Shown one piece after another: positions 40,160 to 48,038 of a stretch of DNA of 64,000 bases. Position 1 is the stretch's first letter; each line of letters opens with the position of its first letter. Under the pieces are notes generated by a model. The model was not told the DNA's origin and searched no databases. It saw nothing but the letters and a program-made list of their open reading frames with translations. Location: contig NZ_CP055481.1 of NCBI RefSeq assembly GCF_013705725.1, forward strand, positions 3,410,001-3,474,000, written 5' to 3'. The stretch is from Klebsiella sp. RHBSTW-00484 (GTDB lineage: Bacteria > Pseudomonadota > Gammaproteobacteria > Enterobacterales > Enterobacteriaceae). Position numbers and translations under genes: made by a program.

Positions 40160-41353
40160 ATGAGTACTTTACTGAACCCCTATTTTGGCGAATTCGGCGG
40201 GATGTACGTTCCGCAGATCCTGATGCCCGCCCTGCGCCAGCTTGAAGAAGCGTTCGTTAGCGCGCAGAAAGACCCGGCATTTCAGGCCGAATTTACCGAC
40301 CTGCTGAAAAACTACGCCGGTCGCCCGACCGCGCTGACCAAATGCCGTAACCTCACTGAAGGTACCCGTACCACGCTGTATCTGAAGCGTGAAGACCTGC
40401 TGCACGGCGGCGCGCATAAAACCAACCAGGTGCTCGGTCAGGCGCTGTTGGCGAAACGGATGGGCAAAACGGAAATTATTGCCGAAACCGGCGCGGGTCA
40501 GCACGGCGTAGCCTCTGCCCTCGCCAGCGCCCTACTCGGCCTCAAATGCCGCATTTATATGGGCGCAAAAGATATCGAGCGCCAGTCACCGAACGTCTTC
40601 CGTATGCGCCTGATGGGTGCAGAAGTGATCCCGGTACATAGCGGCTCATCAACGCTGAAAGATGCCTGTAACGAAGCCCTGCGCGACTGGTCCGGCAGCT
40701 ATGAGACCGCGCACTATATGCTCGGCACCGCAGCCGGTCCGCACCCGTTCCCAACCATCGTACGTGAGTTCCAGCGCATGATTGGCGAAGAGACCAAAGT
40801 GCAAATTCTTGAAAAAGAAGGTCGCCTGCCGGATGCGGTTATCGCCTGCGTCGGCGGTGGCTCTAACGCTATCGGCATGTTTGCTGACTTTATCGACGAA
40901 ACCACTGTTGGCCTGATTGGCGTGGAACCGGCGGGTCACGGGATCGAATCCGGCGAGCACGGCGCACCGCTGAAACATGGTCGCGTGGGTATCTACTTCG
41001 GTATGAAGTCGCCGATGATGCAAACAGAAGACGGCCAGATCGAAGAGTCTTACTCTCTCTCCGCCGGATTAGACTTCCCGTCGGTCGGCCCGCAGCATGC
41101 GTATCTGAACAGCATTGGCCGCGCCGATTATGTATCAATTACCGATGATGAGGCGCTGGATGCCTTTAAAGAACTTTCTCGTCATGAAGGGATTATCCCG
41201 GCGCTGGAGTCGTCCCACGCTCTGGCGCACGCGCTGAAAATGATGCGTGAGAACCCGGAAAAAGAGCAGCTGCTGGTGGTTAACCTCTCCGGTCGCGGCG
41301 ATAAAGACATCTTCACCGTACACGATATTCTGAAAGCGCGAGGGGAAATCTGA
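40160..41353 (+). CDS. trpB: Tryptophan synthase beta chain
   Basis: 397 residues, as in E. coli. The PLP Schiff-base Lys87 is in GGAHKTNQ, the catalytic Glu109 in AETGAGQHG, and the phosphate loop is GGGSNA. It condenses indole with serine in the alpha2-beta2 complex. A GGAG site precedes the ATG, and the stop overlaps trpA by one base (TGATG). Confidence 0.98.
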   Translation: MSTLLNPYFGEFGGMYVPQILMPALRQLEEAFVSAQKDPAFQAEFTDLLKNYAGRPTALTKCRNLTEGTRTTLYLKREDLLHGGAHKTNQVLGQALLAKRMGKTEIIAETGAGQHGVASALASALLGLKCRIYMGAKDIERQSPNVFRMRLMGAEVIPVHSGSSTLKDACNEALRDWSGSYETAHYMLGTAAGPHPFPTIVREFQRMIGEETKVQILEKEGRLPDAVIACVGGGSNAIGMFADFIDETTVGLIGVEPAGHGIESGEHGAPLKHGRVGIYFGMKSPMMQTEDGQIEESYSLSAGLDFPSVGPQHAYLNSIGRADYVSITDDEALDAFKELSRHEGIIPALESSHALAHALKMMRENPEKEQLLVVNLSGRGDKDIFTVHDILKARGEI

Positions 41354-42162
41354 TGGAACGTTACGAGACGCTGTTTGCACAACTGAAAGCTCGCCAGGAA
41401 GGTGCGTTTGTTCCCTTCGTCACCCTCGGCGACCCTAATCCGGAACAATCGCTGAAAATTATCGATACGCTGATTGAGGCGGGTGCCGATGCGCTGGAGC
41501 TGGGTATTCCGTTCTCCGACCCGCTGGCGGACGGCCCGACCATTCAGGACGCGACCTTGCGCGCATTTGCCGCAGGCGTTACACCAGCACAGTGTTTTGA
41601 AATGCTGGCGGCGGTTCGCCAGAAGCACCCGACCATCCCGATCGGCCTGCTGATGTACGCAAATTTGGTGTTCAGCCCTGGCATTGATGAATTCTATGCC
41701 GCATGCGAACGCGCGGGCGTTGATTCAGTATTGGTTGCCGATGTGCCGGTTGAAGAGTCCGCACCGTTCCGCCAGGCCGCATTGCGCCATAATATCGCGC
41801 CAATTTTCATCTGCCCGCCGAATGCCGATGACGACCTGCTGCGCCAGATTGCTTCCTACGGTCGCGGCTATACCTATCTGCTGTCTCGTGCGGGCGTGAC
41901 CGGAGCGGAAAACCGCGCCGCGCTGCCGCTGCATCATTTGATTGAAAAACTGGCCGAATATAACGCCGCGCCACCGCTGCAGGGCTTTGGTATCTCCGCG
42001 CCGGAACAGGTCACCGCCGCGATTGATGCTGGCGCTGCCGGGGCGATTTCCGGTTCTGCAATCGTCAAAATCATTGAGCGTAACGTTAACGACCCGCAGA
42101 CTATGCTGTCTGAACTGAAGACCTTTGTGCAGAACCTCAAAGCCGCCACCAAAGCGGCCTAA
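41353..42162 (+). CDS. trpA: Tryptophan synthase alpha chain
   Basis: 269 residues. Catalytic Glu49 ([11 protein letters not shown]) and Asp60 (LAD) are present. It splits indole-3-glycerol phosphate and channels indole to TrpB. It is the last gene of the operon, followed 9 bases on by a strong terminator. Confidence 0.98.
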   Translation: MERYETLFAQLKARQEGAFVPFVTLGDPNPEQSLKIIDTLIEAGADALELGIPFSDPLADGPTIQDATLRAFAAGVTPAQCFEMLAAVRQKHPTIPIGLLMYANLVFSPGIDEFYAACERAGVDSVLVADVPVEESAPFRQAALRHNIAPIFICPPNADDDLLRQIASYGRGYTYLLSRAGVTGAENRAALPLHHLIEKLAEYNAAPPLQGFGISAPEQVTAAIDAGAAGAISGSAIVKIIERNVNDPQTMLSELKTFVQNLKAATKAA

Positions 42163-42171
42163 GCACGCCTG

Positions 42172-42200
42172 CCGCCCGGCACTGCGCCGGGCGGTTATTT
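42172..42200. terminator. Terminator of the trp operon
   Basis: 9-bp perfect GC-rich stem CCGCCCGGC (42172-42180) and GCCGGGCGG (42186-42194), followed by TTATTT on the plus strand. The stop codon of the convergent MarR gene begins at 42195, so the hairpin serves both directions. Confidence 0.88.
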
Positions 42201-42650
42201 CTGCTGTAAGCTGTCCGCGTACTTGCGCGTCAGACGAAACAGCGCCATCACATCCTCTTGCGCCCATCCCGCCAGCACCTGATTCATCAGCCGCGTTCTT
42301 GCAACCGAGATACGTTCGATCATTGCCTGACCCGCTTCGCTAAGCGTGACTTCGCTAATTCGCCGGTCTTTGGTGTTTGGCTGCTTTCGCGCCAGCTCCT
42401 GCGCTTCCAGCTTCTTCACCTGCCGACTGACGGTGGTGTAATCGCGCCCAAGGCTATCCGCCAGTTCAACGACCCCCACCGGGCCCCTGCGCCCTATCGC
42501 CACCAGCAGCGGAAAGAGGGTCTGATCAAGCTGAACTCCAGCAGCCTGCAGTATCTGCTCATCGCGCACCGGCTGGTTCATCACGCTGATGATGTCGAGC
42601 AGCGAACCGTGAAACTCGCTGATGTCGTAATTATTATGTGCATATTGCAT
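42195..42650 (-). CDS. MarR-family transcriptional regulator
   Basis: 151 residues with the MarR winged helix at about residues 60-110 (GPVGVVELADSLGRDYTTVSRQVKKLEAQELA, then DRRISEVTLSEAG). It is divergent from a quinone-oxidoreductase gene 74 bases away and likely represses it and itself in response to a small aromatic or electrophilic ligand. The ATG lies inside one of two operator-like repeats. Confidence 0.85.
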   Translation of the reverse strand: MQYAHNNYDISEFHGSLLDIISVMNQPVRDEQILQAAGVQLDQTLFPLLVAIGRRGPVGVVELADSLGRDYTTVSRQVKKLEAQELARKQPNTKDRRISEVTLSEAGQAMIERISVARTRLMNQVLAGWAQEDVMALFRLTRKYADSLQQK

Positions 42651-42703
42651 ATATTATTTAACCGGGTATAGTGCCGTTAACTGATATGTGCATTTTACAC
42701 ATA
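42635..42703. promoter_or_regulatory. Promoter and twin operator-like repeats between MarR gene and oxidoreductase
   Basis: TTGCAT (42645-42650), 16 bases, TATAGT (42667-42672) makes a plausible promoter for the oxidoreductase. Two copies of TATGTGCAT followed by A/T then TT start at 42635 and 42685, each extending into a dyad (TATGTG-N7-CACATA at 42685-42703). One covers the -35 and the MarR start codon, the other the expected transcription start, an arrangement suited to MarR repression. Confidence 0.6.
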
Positions 42704-42724
42704 ATTATCCCGGGAGAGAATAGT

Positions 42725-43672
42725 ATGAAAGCAGCCGTCGTTTTTGACCTGCAACAAGGCCCGATTTGGGCCGATTTTAGCGACCCACAGCCCACTGAAC
42801 ATGAGGCGTTGGTCAAAGTGCGCGCCTGCGCTATCAGCCATGTCGTGAAAAGCCGGGCCTCCGGCAAACATTATAGTTTTGATGGCCGCCTGCCTTTCGG
42901 CGTCGGGATTGATGGCACCGGAACATTGCCTGACGGTCAGCGAGTTTATTTCGCCTTCCCCACCGCGCCATGGGGCAGCATGGCACAGTGGGCACCGGTC
43001 GCGCTAAATCACTGCCTGCCGCTGCCGGATGATCTGGACGACGTTACCGCCGCCGCAATGGCTAATCCAGGCATGTCCGCATGGGCGGCGCTGGTCAAGC
43101 GCGCGGATCTCAAGGCCGGAGAAACTGTACTTATCAACGGTGCGACCGGTAGCGCCGGACAGCTGGCGGTACAAGTCGCCCGCTTTCTGGGGGCTAAAAA
43201 GGTGATTGCCACCGGGCGCAACGCGTTAAAGCTCGCCTCCCTCGGTGCCGATAAAATAGTCAACTTAAGCGAAGATGATGCCACCGTACGGTCGCAGTTT
43301 GCGGAGCTGGCAGCGCAGCAGATTGATGTCGTCGTCGATTACCTGTGGGGTCACAGTGCTGAACTGTTGCTCCCTGCGCTGGCAAAGCATAGTCCAGGGA
43401 AGGCGCCGGTACGCTTTGTTCAGGTCGGTTCACTCGCCGCCGCCGATATCACGCTCAGCGGCGCGGTATTACGCTCTACACCGTTGCAACTGATGGGCAG
43501 CGGAATTGGCAGCCTGTCGATGCCGCAACTGCTGGCGGCAACCGGGGAAATGCTGCAGGCCGCAATCGCCGGGAGATTTACCATTGCCACCACTGCGCGG
43601 CGGCTTCAGGACGTTGCCACGGCCTGGCCACAGGATGACAGCCAGAAACGCACAGTTTTTATCGTCGATTAA
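42725..43672 (+). CDS. NADPH:quinone oxidoreductase-like zinc-independent MDR dehydrogenase
   Basis: 315 residues from the ATG at 42725, which has GGGAGAG upstream; the longer frame runs through the operator region and is unlikely. It is a medium-chain dehydrogenase/reductase: GroES-like N-terminus, then a Rossmann fold with the nucleotide loop INGATGSAGQLAVQVA at about 137-152. The structural-zinc cysteine cluster is absent, as in quinone oxidoreductases. Probably detoxifies or reduces quinones or enones under control of the divergent MarR protein. Confidence 0.82.
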   Translation: MKAAVVFDLQQGPIWADFSDPQPTEHEALVKVRACAISHVVKSRASGKHYSFDGRLPFGVGIDGTGTLPDGQRVYFAFPTAPWGSMAQWAPVALNHCLPLPDDLDDVTAAAMANPGMSAWAALVKRADLKAGETVLINGATGSAGQLAVQVARFLGAKKVIATGRNALKLASLGADKIVNLSEDDATVRSQFAELAAQQIDVVVDYLWGHSAELLLPALAKHSPGKAPVRFVQVGSLAAADITLSGAVLRSTPLQLMGSGIGSLSMPQLLAATGEMLQAAIAGRFTIATTARRLQDVATAWPQDDSQKRTVFIVD

Positions 43673-43701
43673 AAAAAATCACTTCCGCACAAAAGTTGGG
43701 G

Positions 43702-43730
43702 TTGATATCTTAAATGAGAAGCATTATCTT
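43702..43730 (+). promoter_or_regulatory. Fur-controlled promoter of the RyhB-like sRNA
   Basis: -35 TTGATA (43702-43707), exactly 17 bases, -10 TATCTT (43725-43730). AATGAGAAGCATTATC at 43713-43728 matches the Fur box AATGATAATCATTATC at 14 of 16 positions and overlaps the spacer and -10, so Fe-Fur would block RNA polymerase. Confidence 0.8.
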
Positions 43731-43737
43731 TCTCATT

Positions 43738-43829
43738 ACCGAATAGTTGAGTAAACAACTCAGGTATTCGGTACGACATTGCTCACATTGCTTCCAGTAT
43801 TTTTGCCCGCACTTGTGCGGGCTTTTTTT
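43738..43829 (+). ncRNA. ryhB: RyhB-family iron-responsive small RNA (paralogue)
   Basis: The 29 bases at 43773-43801 (starting ACGACATTGCTCACATTGC) are identical to the seed/core of E. coli RyhB as I recall it. From a start near 43738 the RNA would be about 92 nt, against 90 in RyhB. A 5' hairpin has ACCGAATA (43738-43745) pairing with TATTCGGT (43765-43772), then the single-stranded core, then an intrinsic terminator GCCCGCAC/GTGCGGGC (43805-43822) with seven T residues. The 5' hairpin and terminator differ from E. coli RyhB, so this is a paralogue rather than the yhhX-linked copy. Expected role: with Hfq, pairs with mRNAs of iron-using proteins when Fur is inactive. Confidence 0.92.
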
Positions 43830-43924
43830 ATGGTAGCCGACACACCTTGCGCACCAGTTGTCTTAACCAGCACCTCTGCTAATGACGAGATTACCATTGG
43901 TAAAACAGCGTCAACTCGCCCTTT

Positions 43925-44797
43925 TCAGATGCTCGGTGCTAACGAGATATACTCGACAGGGACATAATACTTTAGGGTGTAAACAGGCCACTCGTTTTCA
44001 AACAAAGCACCTTTCGGAGAGATAAAATGTTCGATATCACAGCCTTCACGTCGATATAGCCCTAACTCCGGGAGGAACTTCATATATACGTTATTTGAAA
44101 GAAAGGTAAAATCCGACCATGAGCCATTAAAGTCGAATCTAAGATACAACCCCCCCTTGACGACTTTCACATCTCGAAACAGAGTGTTCCGCTGAGTCAA
44201 AGGCGCACCGATAAACCCATTCACCCTGATTTTAAAGTCATTATCCATTGAGGGGGAAAAATCAGAAAGGATGTAAAGATTCTCTTCCCCACAGGATACT
44301 CTTCCAGCTACTTTTCGCCTGGTGATCTCTTTCCTTGAAGAGATATCGCTTGTAGGACATATCAAATAGTTAAATCCATATCCGGTAAACGTTTGTTCCT
44401 CAAGAATACACAGGTAAGGTGTTGTTAACCCACCCCTCTCAGATACTATTCTCTGAAATAATAAGGTCATATCCCAAAATTTTGAAGCCCTGTACTCTCT
44501 GGGTTGAAGACCGAAAGTCTTTTTAAACTCCCGAGAAAATGTTTGATGGGAGTCATAATTCAATAGATATGCGATCGATGATATAGATTGTCGGGTTAGC
44601 TTTAATTTCCCCGCAGCAAGCGTCATTCTACGCATTCTGATATATTTCCCAACAGGTAGCCCGCCGTACTCCTGGAAAACATTGTACACAGAACGACGAG
44701 AACACCCTATTCCATAAGCAATATCATCAATGGAGGGGTTAATAGCAAGCCGGGCCTCAATCCATTCCACCATGTTATTAAATATCACATTCTTCAT
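43925..44797 (-). CDS. Rob-like AraC/XylS-family regulator
   Basis: 290 residues from the ATG at 44797; start uncertain because the spacing to AGAG is poor and a TTG at 44809 is in frame. The AraC DNA-binding domain is N-terminal (about 10-110; YIRMRRMTLAAGKLKL and DSHQTFSREFKKTFG). The C-terminal half aligns with the GyrI-like domain of Rob (GGLYLRFDF and RREGCDIEHF). This is the Rob architecture rather than the sugar-sensing AraC one. The DNA is AT-rich relative to trp. Target genes unknown; the divergent LuxR-type gene is a candidate. Confidence 0.8.
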   Translation of the reverse strand: MKNVIFNNMVEWIEARLAINPSIDDIAYGIGCSRRSVYNVFQEYGGLPVGKYIRMRRMTLAAGKLKLTRQSISSIAYLLNYDSHQTFSREFKKTFGLQPREYRASKFWDMTLLFQRIVSERGGLTTPYLCILEEQTFTGYGFNYLICPTSDISSRKEITRRKVAGRVSCGEENLYILSDFSPSMDNDFKIRVNGFIGAPLTQRNTLFRDVKVVKGGLYLRFDFNGSWSDFTFLSNNVYMKFLPELGLYRREGCDIEHFISPKGALFENEWPVYTLKYYVPVEYISLAPSI

Positions 44798-45131
44798 CTC
44801 TATTGACAATATCTTTATTAAATCATCACGTAGCGCTATTTTATCAGTACCCCAACGGCAATACTAAGCTTTTTGTGCACGATAAAAATAAATAAAAAAT
44901 TATTAAATAAAAAAACCATGAAATTTTAAACACCACATTGAAAAATAAGACTTTTCTCATAAAAAATATCAGAAATCTCATTTTATTTACAGATATTGAT
45001 TTTCTTAAGCGCCTGCAATATCTTAATTAAATATTTTAACTCCAATATCTTACTGAGAGCATGGGTATTGATGCTGCTCTCTCTATTTTAATTTGAGATA
45101 TGTATTTTGATAACCGTGTGAATCTAAAAAT
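44798..45131. promoter_or_regulatory. AT-rich divergent promoter region
   Basis: 334 bases between the divergently transcribed Rob-like and LuxR-type genes. Very AT-rich with A-tracts (about 44880-44960), the kind of DNA that H-NS binds. No single promoter is assigned. Confidence 0.4.
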
Positions 45132-45755
45132 ATGATTAATGTTTTAATTAATACTAAAAATACCTACACCAACCATGCCATCAGACAGTTGCTACAGGAA
45201 ACTATTGCTTCAGGGGAATCGCTCACCTTTGAAGACGACTACACCCAAGATTCCATCGTGCAGGCTCACATAATATTCACTGAAATGGAGCCAGGGGAAA
45301 TATTCCTATGCCATGATGAATTAAAATATACAAATGGCAAAACTTTGCTATGCATTCTTCAGGAACGAAAAATTGAATGCATCAGAAAGGAACTGCCTAA
45401 TTGCATTAAGGAGAGTTTGTTTTTATATAAGTCCGACTCAATTCCCACCATTAGAAATAAAATCAAATCAGGTATTGACAGGGTGGTCACATCTAAGAAT
45501 GAAGAGCATCCCTCAAATGAGGCTATGCGCTGTATTAACTGCCCATGTAAATCGATTACCCAAGCCCAGTCAAAAGTTGTTCATGCCCTCAGCCTTGGGC
45601 TTAATCAACTGGAAATAGCGCAGGAATTAAAAATTAACTATAAAACAGTTTTTTCTCATAAAAAAAATGTCATGCATGACTTTAAAATACAAAGTAACAA
45701 AGAACTCAATAGATTCCTAAGCGTACTTATGAAAAGAAAAAAATTTATGTCTTAG
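45132..45755 (+). CDS. LuxR/FixJ-type helix-turn-helix regulator
   Basis: 207 residues. The N-terminal about 130 residues form an unrecognised domain with a Cys-rich linker (CINCPC). The C-terminus (about 140-200) is a LuxR-type HTH: ITQAQSKVVHALSLGLNQLEIAQELKINYKTVFSHKK compressed to its key parts, as in RcsA/FimW-like orphan regulators. The DNA is AT-rich, suggesting horizontal origin. Its last 11 bases overlap the convergent small membrane protein gene. Confidence 0.75.
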   Translation: MINVLINTKNTYTNHAIRQLLQETIASGESLTFEDDYTQDSIVQAHIIFTEMEPGEIFLCHDELKYTNGKTLLCILQERKIECIRKELPNCIKESLFLYKSDSIPTIRNKIKSGIDRVVTSKNEEHPSNEAMRCINCPCKSITQAQSKVVHALSLGLNQLEIAQELKINYKTVFSHKKNVMHDFKIQSNKELNRFLSVLMKRKKFMS

Positions 45756-45891
45756 GGCCGCGATCGCCAGAGGTATAAAAGCAACGAAACACCGCGCGCC
45801 GCCTTCTGATTTCATTAAAATAAGCCATCCCGTTATATACAGAAACAAACAAAAGCAGTATGGAAACTAGTAGTAGAAATAAATTACTCAT
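45745..45891 (-). CDS. 48-residue single-span small membrane protein
   Basis: Encodes MSNLFLLLVSILLLFVSVYN, then GMAYFNEIRRRRAVF and a short basic tail. It has one N-terminal hydrophobic helix (residues 3-20) followed by a positively charged cytoplasmic segment. This layout fits the many tiny single-pass membrane proteins annotated in Klebsiella. A GGTG site lies 5 bases upstream of the ATG. It is convergent with the LuxR-type gene. Function unknown. Confidence 0.55.
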   Translation of the reverse strand: MSNLFLLLVSILLLFVSVYNGMAYFNEIRRRRAVFRCFYTSGDRGPKT

Positions 45892-46349
45892 TATGCACCA
45901 TGAATTGAAAAAACACATATAAGGACATGGGCATCATAGTGCATGATGAATTATTAAAACAAGTCGGTTTGTTTTATTTAAGAATATATGGCATGGTGAC
46001 AAGATATTTCTCATCCAAAGTTATCACCTGACTATTTAATTAATAAAATCATGTAGTTACATGCTCTTTAATCATGCCATTTATATCTATGAATTACCCT
46101 TCCCTCTTTAAAGGGAATAACCTTTCGTACAGGGTTTGATGTAAGTAAACACGTAAAATGTTAGATGAGGTACCACTACTTAGTACTCACACGATAGCGT
46201 GACACGGTAACGTCCTCTGCTCGTTAGTCTCACCGAAGGCAATTTTTCGTTTTCCAGGCCGCCTACAAGATTAAATGACACAGCAATGATATTATTCAGG
46301 CCTAAGAGGTAGGCAGCAACTGACATTAGTGTTAAATCTGGAGCAACTG
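45892..46349. other. Non-coding AT-rich interval
   Basis: 458 bases between the small membrane protein start and ymjA. The left part is very AT-rich and must hold the small-protein promoter. The right part (46160-46330) is of normal composition and probably carries the ymjA promoter. I see no repeat or RNA gene here. Confidence 0.4.
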
Positions 46350-46595
46350 ATGAACGATGAAGTACCACTGAAATATTATGACATTGCCGATGAGTATTCG
46401 ACCGAATCCGCAGAGCCAGTGAGCGAATCAGAACGTGAGTCATTGGCTCGCTATTTTCAATTGTTGATCACACGCTTGATGAACAACGAAGAAATCAGTG
46501 AGGAAGCACAGGGAGAAATGGCCATTCAAGCGGGGATCAATGAGCAGCGTATTGATGATATCGCGACGTTCCTCAATAAATGGGGCAATGAGTAG
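46350..46595 (+). CDS. ymjA: YmjA, DUF2543 family protein
   Basis: 81 residues from the ATG at 46350 (GGAG upstream), the same length as E. coli YmjA. It follows that protein closely ([14 protein letters not shown] and [20 protein letters not shown]). Acidic, helical, function unknown. In E. coli it lies near sap/puu, so its position here downstream of trp is a rearrangement or an independent copy. Confidence 0.82.
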   Translation: MNDEVPLKYYDIADEYSTESAEPVSESERESLARYFQLLITRLMNNEEISEEAQGEMAIQAGINEQRIDDIATFLNKWGNE

Positions 46596-46695
46596 ATCTT
46601 GTTAAAACGATGTACGTAGGCCAATGTATCCTTTCATAGTAAGTCACTATCAAGCCAAACCATTCGCGGTATGATTGTTACAGAATAAAAAAGTA

Positions 46696-46722
46696 AGAGC
46701 TGGTCATACAGCGACCAGCTCT
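46696..46722 (-). terminator. Terminator belonging to the ompW remnant
   Basis: 10-bp perfect stem AGAGCTGGTC (46696-46705) and GACCAGCTCT (46713-46722). On the minus strand it is followed by TACTTTTTTATT, a good intrinsic terminator placed 10 bases after the ompW stop. Confidence 0.8.
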
Positions 46723-46732
46723 GCCGAAAACT

Positions 46733-46855
46733 TTAGAACCGGTAGCCCGCGGAGAACATAAACACCCACGGATCCAGGCGCACGCTGTCGTGCTGGCGAG
46801 CCTCGCCCAGTTTATAGCTCGCGGTGGTGTCTATATCCATGTACCACACCGACAC
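46733..46855 (-). pseudogene. ompW: 3' remnant of ompW
   Basis: About 40 codons on the minus strand read VSVWYMDIDTTASYKLGEAR then QHDSVRLDPWVFMFSAGYRF and stop. This is the C-terminal end of the outer-membrane barrel OmpW with the terminal Phe, followed by its own terminator. Homology stops abruptly at about 46855, where SVWY is preceded by unrelated sequence. The 5' part is not in the window. In E. coli, ompW lies close downstream of trp, so this is the native locus, broken by the incoming element. Confidence 0.8.
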
Positions 46856-47203
46856 ACCACCAAGAAAAGAGTAATGGTATGTTTTTTAAAAGAAAACTCT
46901 TGTATTAACATGTCAAAATAAGGTTTTTTTGTGCACCTTTAACATGTTGATTTGCCTGAAAATAAAAATTGTTTTGCAGAACGATATTTTTGCTTGAAAT
47001 GCGACAATTCCTCATCAATAGACCGGTTTTCAAGACCGGAGAAGAAAGTATGTATATCAATAACATGGCGTAATTGAGTGGTATATCTAATGTTCCAACA
47101 TACCTTTATTTTCTATAAGTTAGCCACTTTTACGGGAGTGCTATATGAACACTTTACTCACCCTTCATGCTCTATACTTTCTGTATGTGAACAGGAGGTA
47201 ACG
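46856..47203. other. Junction region between ompW remnant and prophage-like DNA
   Basis: AT-rich non-coding DNA with two TTAACATGT words (about 46905-46913 and 46939-46947) and a 17-bp segment at 47023-47039 equal to the anticodon arm of tRNA-Ser(UGA) on the minus strand. No full tRNA, integrase or coding frame is visible. Confidence 0.4.
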
Positions 47204-47850
47204 ATGTGTGGACGCTTTACCCAATCACAAACGCGAGAAGAATAACTGGCTTACCTAGCAGATGAGGCCGAGCGGGATATAGATGCAGGCTTTGACCCCA
47301 AACCAATCGGCCGGTAGAACGTGGCGCCAGGGACAAATGTTTTGCTCCTGAGCGAACGTGATGAACAACCGCATCTCAACCCATATCACTGGGGTATGCG
47401 CCGGGATAGTGGGATAAAGCACCGCTGATTAATGCCCGGGTTGAGACCGCAGCCACCAGCAGGATGTTCAAACCACTTTGGCAGCACGGTCGAGCGATCT
47501 GCTTTGCCGATGGCTGGCTTGAATGGAAGCGTGAAAGCGAAAAGAAACAGCCTTTCTTTATCCACCGCAAAGACGGCAAACCCATATTCATGGCGGCGAT
47601 TAATCCGAGGGATTTTTGATAATGACTGAAGCAGCCGATCAGAGCCTAGTAGATATTCATGACCGCCGACCACGAGTGTTAGTACCGGAGGCAGCCAGGG
47701 AATGGATGAGGCAGGAAATCGGAGGGAAAGAGGCGGAGGAGATAATTGCAGATGGTGCGTTACCAGCAGACCATTTCACATGGCCCCCCGTTTCCCGTAC
47801 GGTGGGTAACGTTAAGAATCAGAGGGCGAGCTATCAAAAGCCTATAGCTT
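47204..47850 (+). pseudogene. Decayed SRAP-domain (YedK/HMCES-like) gene
   Basis: Starts MCGRFTQSQTREE with the catalytic Cys2 and a GTAACG-spaced AGGAGG ribosome site. It meets a TAA at codon 14 (47243-47245) and then continues in shifted frames: NVAPGTNV, SERDEQPHLNPYHWGMR, INARVETAATSRMFKPLWQH, ICFADGWLEWKRE, DIHDRRPRVL and HFTWPPVS. Intact SRAP proteins bind abasic sites in single-stranded DNA and are often carried by lambdoid prophages near SOS genes. At least one nonsense and several frameshift changes make it non-functional. Confidence 0.85.
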
Positions 47851-47957
47851 GTCCACACTGTGCCATAAGCGAAAGTTGCTGATTCCGAAATGATGATTGA
47901 TAGGTGTAGGTCCCACCTTCTATTGCACTTGTGCTGAGAGGATAGTTTAATCATAAA

Positions 47958-47982
47958 TGTGACCATTTAAAAAGTCGTCACA
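47958..47982. promoter_or_regulatory. Dyad upstream of the STAND gene
   Basis: TGTGAC (47958-47963) and GTCACA (47977-47982), separated by 13 bases, lie 57 bases before the STAND ATG. It could be an operator; the spacing is wrong for CRP. Confidence 0.3.
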
Positions 47983-48038
47983 TCACAGCGGTCAATTTTA
48001 ATAATTAGGTTTTTAACGATATTTATCATGGAGTTAGA

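Noticed and set aside
43779..43967. 62-residue plus-strand frame over the RyhB-like RNA
   Set aside because: It starts inside the sRNA core, runs through the terminator hairpin and has no ribosome site.
46180..46443. 87-residue minus-strand frame overlapping ymjA
   Set aside because: It is antisense to the recognisable ymjA gene, lacks a ribosome site and has no family resemblance.
47181..47194. LexA-like CTGT...ACAG upstream of the SRAP pseudogene
   Set aside because: The half-sites are separated by 6 bases instead of 8, so it does not fit the 16-base LexA operator. It may be a decayed site, but cannot be called.
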